Source: Fusarium oxysporum f. sp. lycopersici 4287 (lineage: Eukaryota > Ascomycota > Sordariomycetes > Hypocreales > Nectriaceae). From it: a stretch of DNA of 64,000 bases. Made by a program: the position numbers and the translations under genes. Below are positions 23,104-34,300 of the stretch, piece by piece; the stretch's first letter is position 1, and each line of letters starts with the position of its first letter. Location of the stretch: positions 716,761 through 780,760 of the forward strand of contig NC_031000.1 in the NCBI RefSeq assembly GCF_000149955.1, given 5' to 3'. The notes beneath the pieces were generated by a model. The model was not told where the DNA came from and searched no databases. It saw nothing but the letters and a program-made list of their open reading frames with translations.

Positions 23104-24051
23104 GTAGATCTAATTTAGCTTTAAAGTCTTAACTAGGCATTGTTAGGCATCTTGTTTGGGCGGTCTAGGCAAAGCATAGGGCAGTACGGAGTAGTGCTTT
23201 AAAGATTTAAGAGAATCAGGTGCTACCAATCAAATATCTTTTCGTCCCTGTAGGGATACGAGTTATGTGACTTCGTTACAAATCCCATCGTTCTATCCCC
23301 TATCCAATATGGGTGAAGCTAACATGGGTGAAGCTAATCCTCGACTCTTCCATTCCCTAGTTATTATTATTATAGAGTTAGGCTCGTGCGAAAAGGGGAC
23401 GATTGGTGATAAGGCAAAGAGAGCACTTTTTATAAATAGTAGGAAGATCTATGTGGCAGCTGTCAGAAGTAAAGAAGCTACATAATAGGAAAGGATATTC
23501 GAGCGGCATGTCGAAATCTTTCTGCCGGTACAGTAGCCGTTGCTCTCATCTTATATTTCAAGGAGAAAGAGAGAGTCGTACTCCGAATCACATAGCGTCA
23601 TCCGGGACACGCGACAACCGGCAATTGCGCCCACGCAAAAAATTGTTTCCAGTGGGGATATTAACATATACCCCGTCCTGGTTTGCCGATGGGTATTGAT
23701 GACCAGAGCCAAAGAAATTGCAGGGTGTGGTAGATCGGTGCTAGCGTCTCACCACTCCAAAATAAGATTTAATCGAGGTATTTATTGGAAGATCTTGGGC
23801 ATTTTAATCTCTTTCTAACTCTCTAGTGTGGCGGCTTATGGTAAGACGGGATAATAGAAAGCCGTCTTCTGATGATCTGGATCTGAATTTTCTGAGAACA
23901 GGGCGAGTGGTCGGGAGGGGAAAGGGAGCTTAAGATAGCTATAAAATGCTACTAAATGCCCAAGAACGCAGGAATGAAAAGCACCTATTCACTGTCAATA
24001 AATAAGGACCTTCAATCACACTCTCAAATAAACCCCAATCACTACTTCAGA
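23104..24051. other. intergenic, no gene recognised
   Basis: About 950 bases between pogo-1 and the small secreted protein gene. Short open frames lack any family signal. The final 60 bases (AATCACTACTTCAG before ATG) look like a normal 5' leader. Confidence 0.45.
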
Positions 24052-24369
24052 ATGAGACTCTTTTCAACCCTTATGATCTTGGCCATGATTGGTCTTGCAC
24101 AAGCCTGGTCTATCAACTTCTTTGCCGAAAAAGGCGACAAAATGAAACGGGTTAGTGCCAATGGAACCAAGAGAGGCAACTGCATCAACCTTCGCTCGGA
24201 TTACGACTGGGTTACAACTTCCATCACCTTTTATCCTCAGACGCCTGCTTGGCCGGACCCAAATGGATACACAGCATACAGCAAGGCCAACTGCAAGGGC
24301 ACGGCATACTATGGAGTAGAGGGACAGCAGAACCCAAAGAGGAGGTTCAGGAGTTATAGGGTGAAATAA
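24052..24369 (+). CDS. small secreted protein, candidate effector
   Basis: 105-residue protein with a clear signal peptide (MRLFSTLMILAMIGLAQAW, cleavage after AQA). The ATG at 24052 is chosen because the signal peptide starts there; earlier in-frame codons encode no such segment. The mature part is short, rich in aromatic and basic residues, and has two cysteines (GNCINL, ANCKGT) that could form one disulphide. It ends RRFRSYRVK. No domain is recognised. It stands alone between a transposon and AT-rich DNA, a setting where lineage-specific secreted proteins are common. Function is unknown; an effector role is only a suggestion. Confidence 0.6.
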   Translation: MRLFSTLMILAMIGLAQAWSINFFAEKGDKMKRVSANGTKRGNCINLRSDYDWVTTSITFYPQTPAWPDPNGYTAYSKANCKGTAYYGVEGQQNPKRRFRSYRVK

Positions 24370-25004
24370 ATCCTGGCACTTGTACTAGAGAGCTGATACT
24401 AGGCTATCCTATCAGTTTGTATGTGGACACCTACCTTTAACATTTGAAGGTAAAAATTTGGAGCTAAGGGTGGATAGTAGTCAAAGACAACTTGAGGGAT
24501 TTAACATGTTAAGATATCGTACTTTCTCACACTTATCAACATCATATTTTGACCGACTCGAACTAGACTAAATGTGATTTAAAACTCATTAATACTGAAT
24601 CAAAGCATATAATAAGACCTCCGGACTCACCTTATTTATATTTCTATAAGTAATTTCTGCTCGTTGTTTGTATATTCATCTTTCAAATTGTTAACCTCGT
24701 CGTCGACCTCGAGTATTACTAGTCAATTAGATTCTAGTGGATATATGGGATCCCCATTCAGCCAATTGCCGAATTTCGCGGGCAAAGTCCACCCATTTTT
24801 AGCTAGTGCACAATTACCCCTTTCTAGGATTTTCCATAAGGCACATGACGACGCAATCGCATAATCTGAGTCTCGCCTGGTCCTCTGCCTGAGAATCCCG
24901 CCTGATTCATATCCTGTTAATTGCACTGCCTGCGTACTTAAGAATCACCCCCAATTCATATCCTGCTATTCTTACCTCCTACTCTATTGTATACTGGATT
25001 TAAT
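24370..25004. other. AT-rich intergenic DNA
   Basis: AT-rich stretch without a supportable gene. Several TTAA/TTTAAA-rich segments suggest old mutated repeats, but none is recognisable. Confidence 0.4.
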
Positions 25005-25260
25005 ATGGAGAGACCAACAAAACGTGGACAACCACGCAAATATGCAACAGCCCAGGACAAAGCGACAGCAGAAAGTCAACGCAAGCAATAGAAGCGGCAG
25101 ATAGTAGCAGCTAGATAGAGGGGCTTGCCATACAGCGATTTCTACACCTTGCACCTTCCTTTTATTACAGCAGAACAGAAAGGAAGAGAGCAATTAAGAG
25201 CAGGCGCTGTATGGACTTGAGGATACGAATTTCACATTGATGGTGTGAAACTAAGGTCCA
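25005..25260 (+). pseudogene. degraded N-terminus of a possible transposon-encoded protein
   Basis: An ATG at 25005 reads MERPTKRGQPRKYATAQDK and then reaches TAG. The frame continues after it with recognisable coding character (LPYSDFYTLHLPFITAEQ) despite further stops. The GxPRKYAT-type start resembles the basic N-terminus of fungal Helitron-like helicases, but this is weak. The stops look like CAG/CGA to TAG/TGA changes. Confidence 0.3.
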
Positions 25261-25581
25261 GGAATGGGCTTGAAGAAATAAGGACGAAAAGCAAGCGCTG
25301 TATGTAGGCGTTAGCGACTATTACCCTTTCAGTCAGAATAGACCGCCGGGCCCCTATCTAACATAGCTTTTCAGTATGAAACATCTAGAGACCTATGTCC
25401 AATGGAGATACTTAAGGCTCGGACAACGCAGTTCGTCGTGACTCTGCAAGTGCTCTCTCAGGCGTGAAATCAGATGATCCATGTTTTAGCATGGTTGCAT
25501 AAATGTCAACCTAATAGAAAACAATTTTTGCCACTGAATCTGTTTACAAACCTACGTTACTGTCCAAATCTATCGCCCTTG

Positions 25582-27360
25582 ATGAGTCACCTAAATAAAA
25601 CCAGAAACGGACATACCTTCCGAGACATTGATGCTTGGGAAGCTCTCAAGAAACGTGATTTAGAGTATGCCATCAACCTTCTCGTCTCAGGCGAATGGAC
25701 CATCGATGGTGTCATAAAGGGCGGTTGGAGCTCTTTAGACGCGAGGGTGGGTGGTGAAAGATGTCACGAGACCGCCCTCCTGGCCTTGATCCTTCGCCGC
25801 TTTGTCATCAAGCACTTAAGAGACAGCAAACTTCTGGAGGAATTCAAGGCACTTGTTATCGAATATCGCGCCAATCACGCTCAAGACAAACCGTGGACCA
25901 AAGTTTTTAAGGTTCAAGATGTTTATGTTGATAACTCTAACCGTTACAGCCAAATCATGGAATCAATTATTAACACTATAGGTCCTGACTGGACAATGTT
26001 TATTGGTTCTGCACGGACACTTACGTCATTCAGTGTGCTCAGCACTATGGAGTGTGGTTTGACTGTTTATTATCGTCGTTTGGGGGACGTCCTTGTCGCC
26101 ACGAGCAAGGGACAACGTGTAGCTGGGATGGGACAATATCATGATGCCGAGTATCCACTACGCACTTCATTCTCCGATGCTTCTTTCAAGCTCATTGGCA
26201 AGCTCTATGCTAAAACTTTGCCAGAAAGGGACTCGGAAAAGCCTTTCGGTCCAGAGCCTCTGGCCTACAAGACCCTTCCAGAGCAAGCACGAGAGGTGTT
26301 CCACTTCTCAAAAGCCAACAAGATCATTCCAGGTCATAATGATTGCCCTATTATCGTGGGGTCATTCTCCGCATCTATGCAGATCTTGGTTAGACTCTGT
26401 TGGCTGTACAAGATCCCAATTACGCTTTGTATGCCCCATCTGCGATACGAGAAAACTGTCGGTGATTTAGAGAGCTTGGCGACATATAAGCTTACTTCGG
26501 CACCTGTGCGGACTTACGTTGCTGCCCAGAGAGCAGGAGGAAGCTTTAAAATGGTAGACTTCATAAAAGAGGGTATTGAAGACGAGCCGTGCTGGAAGCT
26601 CGGTGGCTACAGCATGTATCATGAATCACAACTTGGAAGTCTTCTCTCCTCAGGAATTGATGACGAGTATCACAAAACCCTGGATCAGGCTGAAGTTGGT
26701 CATTTGATCTCTCTATTTGGCTTTGTCCATCCCGAATATCCACTACAAACTGAAAACGAAGGCGCTGACCTTGTGGCGTTGCGAAGGTCAATATGTGGAG
26801 AAATCACCCAATCAGCTGAGCTAACTTTAGAGGGCATCAATTCTGGCTGGGGGTTGAAAGAAGACGGTGGAGTGAACAACATGAGCCTTCGCTCGCTTGC
26901 TTCCGCTTGCAATAAGATCACCAGTCAGTACAATCTTCAGGACACGGTTCTCGCATATCAGCGCCACATCGATAAGAAAAGGGCCTCTTATCGAATGCAA
27001 TGCAAGCCTATACCATTCACCTTTAACCACATTGACATTTCAACTCCAAGGCATGAAAAAGCCAAGTGGACTGGCATTCTCAAAAAGCACCTATATACTA
27101 CGGAGCCCATGTATGCCAATCTTTTTGTGGTAGGTAGGACAATTTATAGTATAAGGGACCAGACAGAGGCGGACAGGCTCATGATTCTCGTCAACAACGA
27201 TAATCAGAATCTAAACATCTTGCTCGAGCGACATCCTGAGCATAGTGTCTTCTTAACGCAAAATTACCAGAAAAAAGTTGACGAGCTTCGAAAAAGGAGT
27301 AAAAGGGAAATTGGAAAGAAAAAGGCCAGGTCTAAGGTAACAGAAAAAAGAAGTTTCTAA
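25582..27360 (+). CDS. large intronless protein of unknown function
   Basis: A 592-codon open frame from the chosen ATG (MSHLNKTRNGHTFRDIDAWE); the frame is open upstream to 25474, but that part (CQPNRKQFLPLNLFTNL) looks less structured. I do not recognise the family. The N-terminal half has a repeated WTxD/GGW character (GEWTIDGVIKGGWSSLDA), the middle has MFIGSARTLTSFSVLSTMEC and CPIIVGSFSASMQILVRLCW, and the C-terminus is strongly basic (KRSKREIGKKKARSK), possibly nuclear or nucleic-acid binding. No signal peptide or clear membrane segment. No introns, unlike the host genes here, and it lies between relics. An endogenised dsRNA-mycovirus structural gene, a retrocopy or an orphan gene are all possible; none is shown. 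Confidence 0.65.
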   Translation: MSHLNKTRNGHTFRDIDAWEALKKRDLEYAINLLVSGEWTIDGVIKGGWSSLDARVGGERCHETALLALILRRFVIKHLRDSKLLEEFKALVIEYRANHAQDKPWTKVFKVQDVYVDNSNRYSQIMESIINTIGPDWTMFIGSARTLTSFSVLSTMECGLTVYYRRLGDVLVATSKGQRVAGMGQYHDAEYPLRTSFSDASFKLIGKLYAKTLPERDSEKPFGPEPLAYKTLPEQAREVFHFSKANKIIPGHNDCPIIVGSFSASMQILVRLCWLYKIPITLCMPHLRYEKTVGDLESLATYKLTSAPVRTYVAAQRAGGSFKMVDFIKEGIEDEPCWKLGGYSMYHESQLGSLLSSGIDDEYHKTLDQAEVGHLISLFGFVHPEYPLQTENEGADLVALRRSICGEITQSAELTLEGINSGWGLKEDGGVNNMSLRSLASACNKITSQYNLQDTVLAYQRHIDKKRASYRMQCKPIPFTFNHIDISTPRHEKAKWTGILKKHLYTTEPMYANLFVVGRTIYSIRDQTEADRLMILVNNDNQNLNILLERHPEHSVFLTQNYQKKVDELRKRSKREIGKKKARSKVTEKRSF

Positions 27361-28542
27361 GCCCCACATAATGCATCATCCAATATATATGTACTCAAAT
27401 ATCTATATTGGGTTTAGAACAAGCGTGGTTGTATAATGAGTGAGATACCAACATAAAGTTAACATTGTTATAGTAACAGAGAAATGAGTTCTGAACGAAT
27501 ATCAATGGAGTATAGTTGACCATTTCGATGTACTCAGTTAGCCTCGACATAAGACATCCTACCTAAAAGATGTTGTCAATTTCAGCGTCGTAGCATACCT
27601 GAGATCCCGAATTCTCAGGACGCGAGTTCGTTGTCACTCTTACCGAATATTGGCGTTAGATAGTGTTACCATACAGCCTATGAGGATACGCTTGTCTGTA
27701 TGGCTGTGCTTGGAAGAGAAGGCATCTGATAAGCTACGGCCGTTGTGCATCCTAAGCCTTCCGCTTTGTTTGATATCTAGCTTGGCCGGCATATAGGTAG
27801 ATCAAGATACGTCACACTGCCATTTCCATCAGTGGCAGCGGCGGCAGTGCCTCTCATGAGTCACTGTTATGAATAGTCGTAATCGAATGGATGGAATAAC
27901 TCGCAGCCTTTTCGAGAATTTGGGCATGAATGCACTCCCATTATGTCATGAGACTTGAAGCAAGGTCAATACTACGAGTTGAGCTTATCAGACATAAGCA
28001 GTGCCCCAAGTTAAGCATGGCCCAACTTTCGTTGCCGAGCTTTACGAAGTGATCTATGAAAGCATGAGGATGAATGAGTGAAACTGGAGCTCCTTTGTGC
28101 CTTATTTTATCTCAATCCCTTACGAGCACTTGGAGTGATACTGCCTTCACCTAATCAGATGGATAAGAGGCGAAGCACTTGTCTTTGGTACGTGATTAGG
28201 AGTGTGATTAGCGAGCACCGGAATGCCTTCCCGGACAAATGGATGCGCCATTGGTGGAGGCGACGCGAATATTCGTGAAGTTATAGCAGACATCCAGCGG
28301 GCCTCGACATGATACCAGGAGTGGAAATAGAACTCCACTTCAGTCGACGAATACAGATCAGTATTCAAATATCCATTTGGACTATAACTGGAGCTAGCTA
28401 CTGGAAGTTAAGAATACGTTGATCTCATATGACCAACAGTTGTCTCATCATGGTTATGATAATCAAGGTTAAGACGGAGTATGCATGTTTAAATGTAGTC
28501 CTAGCCCGGGACAGGAAGGAATGAATTGGTGAGTCAACCGCT
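27361..28542. other. intergenic, no gene recognised
   Basis: 1.2 kb after the unknown gene. Only short open frames without recognisable family content or splice structure. Confidence 0.4.
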
Positions 28543-29436
28543 CTAGTCCTCCATAAAGTCCTTAGGGTAGACCTCAAGGGATCTAATGGCGACTTTGCTG
28601 TCGAATTCTGGAATGAAAATCGAACAATCCCCCCCTTGATCAAGACTTATTCTCAGGCGAATTAATCTCAGACCTTCTTTATCAATAGTCTCCTCACATT
28701 CAAGACAAGTCCCCTCGTCTTGGATATCATTTGTTCCATCATTCCTTAGAACCTTCGTTTTAGGGAGAAATAACTCTGGAAGAAACTCCCAAGTGATCTC
28801 ATCACACCGGACAAGTGCTTCTAGCCTATTATCTAGATCTTCGCATAAGTCCTCAAAGATCCTAATGAAGCACCTAAAATGCTCCTTATCCAGTAAGAAG
28901 GTTGTTATATGGTCAGAGTGGACATCGCGGAACATCCTCAGTTGCGTGCGCTTGTGGAATAACGTCTTGAAATTAACCTTGCAGTCATTGTTAATTGTGA
29001 CTATTACAAGATGGATTCACTTACCAAAGTAACAGGCTCCCTGAAGTCTGCGGTTTCAACGCCATAGAGCGCCTTTTCCATCATGAATTGGAGATTTGGG
29101 GATATCAGATCTACGATAACTGTTCTCTCCTGGGTCTTGGTGTCTGCTTTTGTCAGGTCTTCTTGTCAACCCCAGCTTCAACTGAGGACTTACTCATAGT
29201 ATACCGGATAGTAAATAAAGAAGAAAGCTGATGCCTCTCAGTGTCTGCATCGTTGGTTTCGTATTTGAAAGGCTCGACTTTCTCGTAACAGCTACATTCA
29301 TTATTAGATCTTGTAATATAGACATGTTGCCCTTTCGTAGTTACCTTTCTCCCACCAGTTTCCACTGGGGACTGGATGCGATGAAGGGTTCAGTTTGCTC
29401 CGGTTTGAGCATGCCCCAGCCTGGATTTGATCCCAT
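28543..29436 (-). pseudogene. truncated fungal AAA-ATPase-type gene, DUF7025 region only
   Basis: Minus-strand exons can be joined. A possible start at 29436 (MGSNPGWGMLKPEQTEPF) leads to a segment with FKYETNDADTERHQL. Then comes an exon ending at 29025 (ERTVIVDLISPNLQFMMEKAL...REPVTL), a 47-nt intron 29024-28978 with a GTAAGT donor, and a final exon (VNFKTLFHKRTQLRMFRDVH...IFIPEFDSKVAIRSLEVYPKDF). The pattern of ISPNL, then PVTLVNFKTLFHKRTQL, then FxSKVAIRSLEVYP matches the DUF7025 domain that precedes the AAA ATPase module in large fungal proteins. The frame ends at 28543 with no Walker A or B motif downstream, so the enzyme part is missing. The 5' exon structure is uncertain. Confidence 0.5.
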
Positions 29437-29769
29437 GGTGTCGTGGAGTTGTGTCTGAGCGATCTAAATCCATAATTAACGTCCTCTTACCAGTGGGTGG
29501 TAATCGTCTCTTTATAGACTTTCAGGGCCTCGCCCGACCCATAAATCAGCCAGACCAGTGGATTATCCTTGTTTCGGCTGGTATTCATGGTCTCAATCAG
29601 AACTAGCATTCCTCGCTTGCAACTTCTTGAGAGCCTACCTACAAGTCAGCAACGACCCAGCCCGGCTAGGTCGTAGAAAAAGTAGAGGGGGCAGAGTCGT
29701 AGACATTACAAGTGCGTAAAAGGTATAAAACCAGCATGCATTAATTCATTACAGCGCGGTATATAATTT
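29437..29769. other. intergenic, no gene recognised
   Basis: 330 bases between the DUF7025 remnant and the start of LINE homology. Nothing supportable. Confidence 0.4.
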
Positions 29770-32700
29770 CCCAGCATATCAATTAATTGGAAACCAGACA
29801 GGATGTGGAGACTACGGGATAACCATTGACTTGGTTCTGGCTTCCGAGGAGCTTGCAGACGCAAACATCAAATGCACGATACATGGTACGGAGCACGGAT
29901 CAGATCATCGCACGATAGAGACTGCGTTTGACATTTCAGTCCCGGCGCCGAAACAGGAAGAAAGACTTCGGTTCAAGAATGCACCTTGGAAGGAGATCAA
30001 TAGCAGGATTGTAGACACGCTGAGTGTTAGGCCAGTGGAAAACACAGTGCAGCAGAAAACGGACAGGTTGATGTCGGCCGTGCTGGAAGCAGTCCAAGCA
30101 CTGACACCCTGAGCCAAACCGTCGCCATATGCAAAGCGGCGGTGGACCCATGACCTCACACAGCTGCGGCATGTATACATATACTGGAGAAATCGAGCCC
30201 GAGCTAAAAGGCGTGCGGGACAGAATGCTAAAGATCTAGAAAATACGGCAAAGGCTGCGGCTAAGCAATACCACGATGCCATACGGCGACGGAAGAACAC
30301 TCACTGGAAGGAGTTTCTGGCGGATAACGACAGCATCTGGAAAGCAGCCAAGTACATGATATCCGGGGACGATGCAGCTTTTGGGAAGGTACCCCAACTC
30401 ATTAAGGCAGACGGAACAGTGACAACTAGCCATGAAGAGCAAGCCGAAGAACTGTTAGCCAAGTTCTTCCCGCTACTGCCAGACACTAATTATCGAAGAC
30501 GAAGGACCCCGACAACAGAGAGCCCCAGTAACGATGCCAAACCTGACTTTGGAGGAAGTGGAACGTCAGCTATGGGCGACCAAGTCATGGAAGGCGCCAG
30601 GAGAAGATGGACTACCAGCGATCGTTTGGAAGCAAGTCTGGCCGTCGGTGAAACACGACGTCCTCGTCATCTTCCAAGCATCACTGGACGAAGGCGTGGT
30701 ACCAGACCAATGGAGACATGCTCGAATCATCCCACTCAAGAAGCCAGGTAAAGATGATTATACGATACCGAAAGCCTGGAGACCGATCTCGCTTCTCGCC
30801 ACGTTGGGTAAGGTGCTGGAATCGGTCGTCGCCGAGAGAATCTCCCACGCGGTAGGTACTTACGGACTTCTTCCGACCAACCATTTTGGTGCGCGCAAGC
30901 AGTGATCAGCAGAGCAAGCCCTCGTACTCCTACAAGAACACATCTTCTTAGCATGGCGGGCACGCCATGTCGTGAGTCTCGTCAGTTGCGACGTGAAAGG
31001 CGCATACAATGGTGTGTGCAAAGAGAGGCTACTGCAGCGGATGAAGGCGAGAGGGATCCCCGAGGGTCTCTTACGCTGGGTGAATGCTTTTTGTTCCGAG
31101 CGAACTGCAACCATCATGATTAATGGCCAGAGTTCCGAAAGCCGACCTCTACCACAAGCAGGACTCCCGCAGGGGTCGCCCTTGTCATCGATACTGTTTC
31201 TATTCTTTAACGCAGATCTGGTGCAGACGCAGATCGATAGAAATGGTGGTGCCATCGCCTTCGTCGATGACTACACCGCGTGTGTATCGGGACCGACAGC
31301 CCAGAGCAACCGGAGAGGAGTACAGGCAATAATCGACAAGGCTGTCGACTGGGAGAGACGCAGCGGCGTGACTTTTGAGGCGGAAACAACGGCGATCATA
31401 CATTTCACCAGGTACACAGGCAGGATAGACTCGGAACCATTCACAATCAAGGGTGACAGAGTCTTTCCGAAGGACCAAGTCAAGATTCTCGGGGTCGTTA
31501 TGGACTCACGGCTTCACTACAAGCAGCACATTGCAAGGGCAGCAACGAAGGGTTTAGGAGCTGCGATGGAACTGAAACGACTGAAGGGAATGGCTCCCTC
31601 GACAACGAGGCAGCTTTTTACAGCCATGGTAGCCCCTGTGGTGGACTATGCCTCCAACGTCTGGATGCATGCGTGCAAAACAGGATCGGCGTATGCGATC
31701 CATCGAGTACAAAGGATAGGAGCACAAGCAATCATAGGATCCTTTACAAGCGTGGCGACAGGAGTTGCCGAAGCTGAAGCCCACATAGCGACCATCCAAG
31801 AAAGGTTCTGGAGACGAGGAAGCAAGCTTTGGGTAGACATACACACGCTACCACGGACCAACCCGGTCCGGAATCTCCTACGAGGAATCAAAGCCTTCAG
31901 GCGCTTCATAACTCCTCTCAGGCGCATCGCGGATATATGCAGAGAGTTACCGAAGGATACCATGGAAGTCATTCAGCCATTCACCCTCGCGCCATGGGAG
32001 GCACGCCTACAATCCATACTGAACAGTCAAGGAGAGGACGAAGAAAACAAGATCAAAGAGCTAGCCAAAGCAGGATGGGCGGTCAGGATAGCGACAAGCA
32101 GCTCTGCGCGGAATGATCTAGTCGGCATGGGAGTAGCTATCAGAATCCCCATATCCGTGGCAAGAGCCGGCAAGATCAGCGAAGCCTTTTCGGTCACCCT
32201 GGGTACGAGGGAAGAACACAACCCCTACACAGCCGAACTAGCAGCGATTGTTCATGGCCTCGGCTGTCTGCCAGAGATGAAGTATCGAGTCATTGTGATC
32301 GTGACAAGTAACAAATCGGCTGCACAAGCTATAGGTAACCCCCGCCAGCAGTCAGGTCAAGGACATATACGAGAGATATATGATGCTATAGAGAAGCTTC
32401 GAGGAGATGGAAACAGAGTCAACCTCATCTGGCTACCACGCGACAGCGAGCTCAAAATCCAGAAGACAGCCAAGATGTCAGCTCGTTACGCAACGGAGCC
32501 GTACATGACACCGCGGAGAGGAATGATCAAAGCAAAGACCACAATTCTTAATCGAACGAGGGCAGATCTACGAATGGAGAGGAAGCTACCAGATGGAGTG
32601 GGCAGGCATTCTAGAAGGGTCGACTCGGCTCTGCCTGGTAAACATACCCGCCTGCTGTACGATCAATTATCATGGAAAGAGGCCAGCGTGCTGGCACAAC

Positions 32701-32996
32701 TGAGAACCGGAATGGCGCGACTGAACGGTTACCTATATCAGATCAGGGCAGCACCGACGGATGAATGTCCGTGTGGGCGGGCAAAGGAAATGGTAGAGCA
32801 TTTCCTCTTTCGATGCGTGAAATGGACGACACAACGCAAAGAGATGTTTCAGAGTATAAATGAGAAATGCGGCAACCTCTCCTTTCATCTGGGAGGTAAG
32901 GCAGCATCAGACGGTCAGGAATGGACACCGAATATGGACGCAGTACGAGCCACAATCAGGTTCGCGATCGCTACAGGTCGCTTGGAACAGAGATGA
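29770..32996 (+). pseudogene. LINE ORF2: endonuclease remnant, reverse transcriptase, RNase H-like
   Basis: Begins with the end of the endonuclease (GDYGITIDLVLASEEL and GSDHRTIE). Reverse transcriptase follows: [25 protein letters not shown], the SLVSCDVKGAYNGV palm motif, LPQGSPLSSILFLFFNADL and the catalytic AFVDDYT. An RNase H-like segment follows (NPYTAELAAIVHGL) with VTSNKSA where an acidic residue is expected, so it is probably dead. The C-terminal zinc knuckle is CPCGRAKEMVEHFLFRC. Disruptions: TGA at 30110-30112 where relatives have Arg, a one-base shift near 30498, and TGA at 30903-30905 in ARKQ-stop-SAEQAL where Arg is expected. Both stops fit CGA to TGA. Confidence 0.9.
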
Positions 32997-33345
32997 CGGG
33001 AACACTACTAACCTAGTAGCATTTTATCAACACTAACCGATAACCTATGACGCCCTCAAATAATCAACAGCAGGCATTGCTTCAGCCGCCAAAGATAGGA
33101 AACTGAACACTTGGAGGAAATGGGCTTCAAGTTGACCTACTACTAACATCCAGGAGGGCCAAGGAGAAGAGCGATGACTAGACTGGAAAGAACAAGGCGA
33201 TATTCTCATGGGCTTGGCGAAAGCAAGGCAATCATGAGTGAGATGTATGTAATCTTAGCTTTAGAGCCCTCTGGGCGTTGGCCTACCGGGCGTAATAGAC
33301 TTGTGTGTGTGTGTACCCTCTCGGGTGGGATAAACTCATTCTATG
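29770..33345 (+). mobile_element. Tad-type LINE, 5'-truncated
   Basis: Non-LTR retrotransposon. Homology begins inside the endonuclease domain, so most of ORF1 and the endonuclease are missing, the usual result of incomplete reverse transcription. The coding part ends at 32996. The roughly 350 bases after it include GGGCGTAATAGAC, a TG repeat and CCCTCTCGGGTGGGATAAA, which resemble Tad-like 3' tails. No poly(A) tail or target duplication was identified. Confidence 0.85.
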
Positions 33346-33558
33346 GCGCGAAACATTTCTAGCTCGTCGGGGTTTTCCATGAAGAAGGCAAACGCCCTCA
33401 TAGCGTATTTGTACCTGTTCAAGGTCCTACTCCGAATTGAACAGCTCCCCTAAGAGTCAGTATCCGTGCTCACCCCCAGCCTTTGTTTCCTAGGAAGCTC
33501 TTGACCTGTACACTAGCAAGCGGTTCAACCACAGTCTGAACGACCGCAATGCAGAGAA

Positions 33559-34086
33559 CTAGTGAATAAACCAATTGTAGCGATCTGGCCAATAAAAACC
33601 CGCTCTTCTCCACAGATCAAGCAGAAACCCGAGACGGGGCTCTGAAGAAGGATCGGGCAATCCAAGTCCAGACACGTCTTCCCGACCAATGCGTAGAATA
33701 ATCTCAATCACTTCAGCGTGCCCATCTGCGCTGCTCGATTGCTCATAGAGTGGTATGACTGCAGCATAGTCGTCTGGGGCAGTGTCTTTGTAGCCCACTG
33801 CATCTTCCGTAATACTTTCAATTATCGTTAGGCCTCCGTCGATAAGACCATCCTTGAGGTCCCCAAACATCTGATAACGTGCCCAAATCGCATCGCCTAA
33901 CCTATTCTCGAAGATAGCGTTGACATATTCGTCGGCCCAATGTTTGTCCAATTGCGCATTCTCCAGCGAGGGGTGGAGATTGAGTATGTGATCTATGGGA
34001 ATGTCCAGGAACAGTTGTTCGACAATACCCACTGGCTCTCCCTCCATAGGCGGGAATAAAAACTGACATATGCCTTGACACGCCAT
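33559..34086 (-). CDS. hypothetical protein, 175 aa
   Basis: Single-exon open frame starting MACQGICQFLFPPMEGEP. The protein is acidic, with LFLDIPIDHILNLHPSL, a Trp/Tyr-rich core (KHWADEYVNAIF, IWARYQMFGDL) and an aromatic end (WRRAGFYWPDRYNWFIH). No signal peptide or membrane segment. I do not recognise a family. It lies between the LINE tail and pogo-2. Coding potential is supported only by length and amino acid pattern, so it may be an orphan gene. Confidence 0.5.
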   Translation of the reverse strand: MACQGICQFLFPPMEGEPVGIVEQLFLDIPIDHILNLHPSLENAQLDKHWADEYVNAIFENRLGDAIWARYQMFGDLKDGLIDGGLTIIESITEDAVGYKDTAPDDYAAVIPLYEQSSSADGHAEVIEIILRIGREDVSGLGLPDPSSEPRLGFLLDLWRRAGFYWPDRYNWFIH

Positions 34087-34300
34087 TATTTGGAAGGGCT
34101 TGGTAAAAACGTGTTTTCTCTCGATATTGGAGTGTTCTCAAAAGCGGAGCTGTAAGGGAAAAGAAAATGTAGATAAAAAAGAAATGGAGAAAACAACGGA
34201 GAAAACGCTAACATTAGGGTCCAGAGTTTTTAAGAGGCATCGGACGATAAGGTTAAGCTAACGTGGCATTCTCCGATTCGTTTTCGCATAACTACATGTA

